Assembly (NCBI GenBank): GCA_017979445.1
Contig: CM030714.1
Span: 19,401,892 to 19,465,891, forward strand
Length of the DNA: 64,000 bases
Reading direction: 5' to 3'
Source: Akebia trifoliata
Taxonomy: Eukaryota; Streptophyta; Magnoliopsida; Ranunculales; Lardizabalaceae
Made by a program: the position numbers and the translations under genes. This document shows positions 60,680 to 64,000 of the stretch, in pieces (within the stretch, counting starts at the first letter, position 1; each line of letters begins with the position of its first letter). Under the pieces are notes generated by a model. The model made no database searches and was not told the DNA's origin. It saw nothing but the letters and a program-made list of their open reading frames with translations.

Positions 60680-61017
60680 ATATTTCTTTGCAAGAGAATT
60701 CGGAGGTATGTGTAGTATACGCATTAACCCCATGTCAAAAAGAAAATCATTTTTATTATGATCTAAATTAATTTAAAATGATATATTTTATTTTTCAAAT
60801 TTATAGATTTTTAATACTTAATAAAAATAAATACTTTTGCTTTTGTTGATATCTAAAATATTTTCAATGCACTTGTAAGAAGGGCTTGCCCTTGATATTT
60901 ATAAATTGAGAATCTTTGACCATCACACAAGTCAATGATGCAAGGAAAAAAAATTCCAGGTGTCTCAAAACACCTGTTTAATTCCAAAAAACGGCTTTTC
61001 ACTCTTTTGTTTTTCTG
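60680..61017 (+). promoter_or_regulatory. Upstream region of the WRKY gene (segment X, copy 3)
   Basis: Third, more diverged copy of segment X (60680-60985). Contains a W-box TTGACC (60916-60921), an inverted TTGAC core (60931-60935) and an inverted pair of E-boxes CAGGTG/CACCTG (60957-60976). W-boxes would fit autoregulation or cross-regulation by WRKY proteins, but these are short motifs and no function is shown. Confidence 0.4.
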
Positions 61018-61024
61018 TATAAAA
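61018..61024 (+). promoter_or_regulatory. TATA box of the WRKY gene
   Basis: TATAAAA about 160 bp upstream of the start codon. No ATG lies between it and the chosen start at 61179, which supports that start. Confidence 0.55.
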
Positions 61025-61178
61025 CCGGGCATAGCATAGTCTCTCATACTAGTACTCATTTTCTCAAGTTAGGGTTGCGTTGTACTTTTTCTCTCCTTCT
61101 GCTGTCCCTCCTTTCAGGGTACTAGTTTGTACTAGTTTCAGAGTACTTTTGCGTTGTACATTCTTTCTTCTTATTTAA

Positions 61179-61987
61179 ATGGAGAACGATTGGGATCTGC
61201 ATGCAGTGGTGAGGAGCTTCATCAACCCCAAGACTATTGATAACTCTCTCTCGCATTTAACCCCTTTGAGGGTTGAGGAAGAAGACGACCATCTCATATG
61301 TTTTCCCAATCTTTATGAGCCCAAACCCGCTTTTGATGAACTATATGACGTTGTCAAACCATTCCTCCCCAAGTCCCAACCGATCAATACCTCACCTATC
61401 AACATCCCCACTTCTTCATCCGTATTTGTCGAAGAAGAGCAGCAGCCTCATCCTCCAAGATCAAATAAAAGGTTAAACAAAATTAAGAATATTTTATTTA
61501 TAGATAGATAGATAGATATACATGCCTGGAAATTTCTCATTTTGCTAATATATATATTTATATTTTCATTTTATTTACAGAAAGAAAGTCCAAGAGAAGG
61601 TTGTGTGTGCAAAACTAGACGAGGGTATCCCTAAAGATGAATGGGCTTGGCGAAAGTACACACAAAAAACCATTAAGGGCGCGCTTTATCTGAGGTTATT
61701 TATCAATTAGTTCTCTTAATTTGATTTTGATCTTTTTGGTTATTAAATCAACTTATTTGTCAAATAGGTTTTATTATAGTTGCATTAGCTCAAAGGATTG
61801 TCCAGCGAGGAAGCATGTAGAAAGAAACGAATCAGATCCAAACATGCTCCTTATTACCTACAAGAAGGAGCACAATCACACTTTAAATAGGAACAAAAAC
61901 TACCTGCTCGGTACAATTCGCAATGAATACTCTGCAACCTACCTTATGCCCCTGTCTTCTTCATCTTCTCCGCCAACTAATTCTTAA
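61179..61987 (+). CDS. WRKY transcription factor, group IIe (WRKY22/27/29-like), variant heptad
   Basis: Three exons: 61179-61471, 61581-61694, 61768-61987, 208 codons. Both introns are gt-ag and phase 2. The second splits the Arg codon before the zinc finger, the conserved intron position of this WRKY class. The N-terminus [14 protein letters not shown] matches the WRKY22/27/29 clade. The WRKY domain (about residues 115-175) has WAWRKYTQK (121-127 WRKYTQK; canonical WRKYGQK) and a complete C-x5-C-x23-H-x-H zinc site (C141, C147, H171, H173), but FYYSC where YYRC is usual. Residues 174-208 are a short Ser-rich tail; the family normally has a longer acidic C-terminus. Expected role: nuclear DNA-binding regulator of W-box genes, often defence-related. 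Gly-to-Thr in the DNA-contacting strand may weaken or change binding. It could be a functional variant or a decaying copy. First ATG after the TATA box. Confidence 0.85.
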
Positions 61988-62709
61988 ATGTCTCCAATGT
62001 AAGACGAGAGAAAGGAAAGAGTAGGAAGATGCAAAGAACAAAATGGTGGAGGAAGAAGTAATAGATGAAGAAGAATAATTCCTTGTTTTGGAAATCATAG
62101 TAAATAAATAATATATATATATATTTTGTTTCAGATACTAAACTTATGTTTTAAATTGTATGAAAATATATCTGTTGGGTATCGATCTCAACCCTTGTCT
62201 TCGTCTTTGTCAATGTCAACATTCAGTTCCATTCAACAAATTTTGAAATATAAGTCAAATTTTTGTGTATAGGAATTTTTTTGGGGTCCCCAACCCCGAC
62301 CATGTTGGACAATCACAATGACGGCTGAGAGAAAACAAAGAAGACAAGTTTTCCAATGGACAAGTACCAGTATTTTAAGAAAGAATTGAGAATGTTTCCC
62401 CATCTTAATGTGTAGTTCGTCAGACACCGATTGTTCAAAATCTTTGTTACTGAAAGTTCCCATTGTGGAAGTGAGTGAACAGGTGTGAGACGGAACAAAA
62501 ATTGTTTAATGATTTTCTAAGAGTCGTGATGAATGCCTTATGTGTTCTGTATGCGATTGGTGCAAGGGCATAGAACCAAAGATCTTTTTCTTCAAGATAA
62601 GGAAAGGATTTGTGGTTTCATGCCCTTTCCACATCAGTCATGTACAGACCGTGTATGATTTACTGCATGCATTCAACTTTATTCATTTTGTAACTCATCT
62701 CTGGCAAAC
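61988..62709 (+). other. WRKY 3' flank
   Basis: Directly after the stop, 62040-62080 in another frame would read VEEEVIDEEE. It resembles the acidic tail of related WRKY proteins and suggests that the original C-terminus was longer. A possible polyadenylation signal (aataaata) lies at about 62102. The rest is featureless. Confidence 0.35.
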
Positions 62710-62860
62710 TAACTCAAAAACTCACTGACTTGGCATGTGCAAGAATGACACCTCTTCCCTCGGGATACACAAATGCACATCACCGTAAACATGTGTACTT
62801 GTATACCGATGGAAAAAATCTGCGATTTTACACATGCCACGTCAGTGAGTTTTTGAGTTA
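62710..62860. mobile_element. MITE with 30-bp inverted ends
   Basis: About 150 bp bounded by taactcaaaaactcactgac and its reverse complement. The 30-bp ends differ at one base by eye. The flanking TA on each side would fit a mariner-type 2-bp duplication, though the TIR is not that of Stowaway. Confidence 0.65.
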
Positions 62861-62881
62861 TTCTATTAAGTTGAGAGAGAA

Positions 62882-63003
62882 AATAAGCACTTAAAAAAAA
62901 TTGCTCACAGAAATCCGGGATTCACTAAATATCATTTTAGAAAAATCCCATATTTTCCATTTGTCGGCTTCCGAGCTTGTTCGATCAAATTGGGGTGTCT
63001 ACA
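62882..63003 (-). mobile_element. Tat-like LTR end, minus orientation (fragment)
   Basis: On the minus strand begins TGTAGACACCCCAATTTGATC at 63003, the same start as the other LTRs in the window. It is cut off after about 120 bp. 63004-63314 is unassigned. Confidence 0.5.
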
Positions 63004-63314
63004 ACCTGAATATCTGTAAAAAAAAAATCGAGATTCATAATGCATTTTCAAGGTCAATACAAATATACATAGACAACAGATAGTTAAATGATAGAATTAA
63101 GTAGCGATAATATAAGTAAGGAATCAGATTTTATTAGAACCTTTGAGTTAATAAAATTAAAACTTTTGAGCACTGTTACAAGGGCTCGAATTTCATCCAA
63201 CTTATTTGAACGTTCACTAAAATGTCAGCAATCAACTTGAAGAAAAATCCCATTCTCATTAACAAAAAGCTCAGCAACTTCCTTCAATGTTTGTATCACA
63301 ATAGAAGGATCAGA

Positions 63315-64000
63315 CGAAGGACAATATTGGAGCCCAAGATGACAAAAATCAAGAAAAAATCGAAATCATCTCCGACTTGACTAAATGATCCAAAAGAGAA
63401 CGGGCAGATTAATTTCAAACCTCGAAAGAAAAATCCAAAATTTCGATGTTCATCAAATTTTGAGTTTCTCATAAAAATGTTCTTCTATTTAAACAATGAG
63501 TTCCCTGTAATTTTGAACTTGCTTTCAACTTAATATCAACTACTATTTACTCAATTTTACGGTTGGCATAAAAATAGTTTCAAACTTGTGGGTAACTCAA
63601 ACTTTTTCTTACAACATGCAGAACAAGATTCTCAGTCTCGTAGAAAATGTTTTCTCAGATTTTTTTCTCTTATTCTTTCCAAAGATTTTCTCAATTTATT
63701 TTTAAATTTTTTTGTTTTCTCAAATCTTTACTTGAATTTTTTCTCACTTTATTCATATTTTTCTGAAATTCTCTTATATTTTTTTTTTCTTTAGTTTTCC
63801 CCAGATTGTTTTTCTTTCCCCAATTTTTTTTTTATAGATTTTTTATCTCTTATTTTACTCAAATTCTTTCTTGGATTTCTTCTCTTCTTTTTCTCTCAAA
63901 TTCTTTTCCATATTCTTTCTTAGACCCTACTCAGTTTATGCTCAACCTTTACTCAAATTATACTCAGATCCTTACTTAGATTATTCTTAGACCCTACTCA
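63315..64000 (+). mobile_element. Tat-like leader with tandem array, copy 2
   Basis: Direct repeat of 55195-55990 with small indels; it runs off the window end inside the agaccctactcag... array. Its LTR does not precede it here, so the copy is rearranged or truncated. Confidence 0.75.

Overview
The window looks like AT-rich intergenic chromosomal DNA of a flowering plant, most likely a eudicot. The signs are Ty3/gypsy retrotransposons of Athila and Tat/Ogre type, CACTA-like DNA transposon ends, MITEs, spliced plant gene fragments and a WRKY transcription factor gene. I cannot name the species. There is no prokaryotic gene order, no CRISPR array, and I recognised no rRNA or tRNA gene. One gene looks complete: a small WRKY gene at the right end. 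Almost everything else is mobile DNA or broken gene copies.

Layout. (1) 1-3.7 kb: ends of CACTA-like transposons plus undefined sequence. (2) 3.68-12.89 kb: a putative CACTA element with similar inverted ends and the same 3-bp flank (ACT) on both sides. It carries fragments of three host genes: an AT-hook/PPC (AHL) exon, eight spliced exons of the C-terminal part of RSH1 (RelA/SpoT homologue), and an eIF3a-like tail. A Tat-type LTR and two compound hairpin MITEs are inserted in it. (3) 12.9-18.5 kb: another CACTA-like end, a third MITE copy and gene-free DNA. (4) 18.5-25.9 kb and 46.8-56.5 kb: Tat/Ogre-like LTRs, leaders and primer-binding sites, arranged roughly as mirror images around the centre. 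(5) 25.9-46.78 kb: Athila-like element A (+ strand, 5-bp duplication ATACT), with a second member of the same family, element B (- strand, duplication GAAGT), inserted in its gag. Each is about 10.4 kb without the other. Both are dead: gag, protease, RT, RNase H and integrase are all recognisable but frameshifted or stopped. (6) 50.95-61.0 kb: a 2-kb repeated unit (half an LTR plus two gene-flank segments). Parts of it form the upstream region of the WRKY gene. (7) 61.18-61.99 kb: a three-exon WRKY gene of group IIe (WRKY22/27/29-like), 208 residues, with WRKYTQK in place of WRKYGQK. (8) 62.7-64 kb: a MITE, an LTR end, and a second copy of the Tat leader seen at 55.2-56.0 kb.

How it fits together. 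Insertion order can be read in part. Tat elements formed an inverted pair, element A inserted into that pair, and element B inserted into A. The CACTA element carries gene pieces that keep their intron boundaries, so they were copied from genomic DNA and not from mRNA. The best leads for new biology are the divergent WRKY protein, the gene-carrying CACTA element, the compound palindromic MITEs in TA microsatellites, and nonsense codons shared by both Athila copies, which suggest the family spread as non-autonomous elements.
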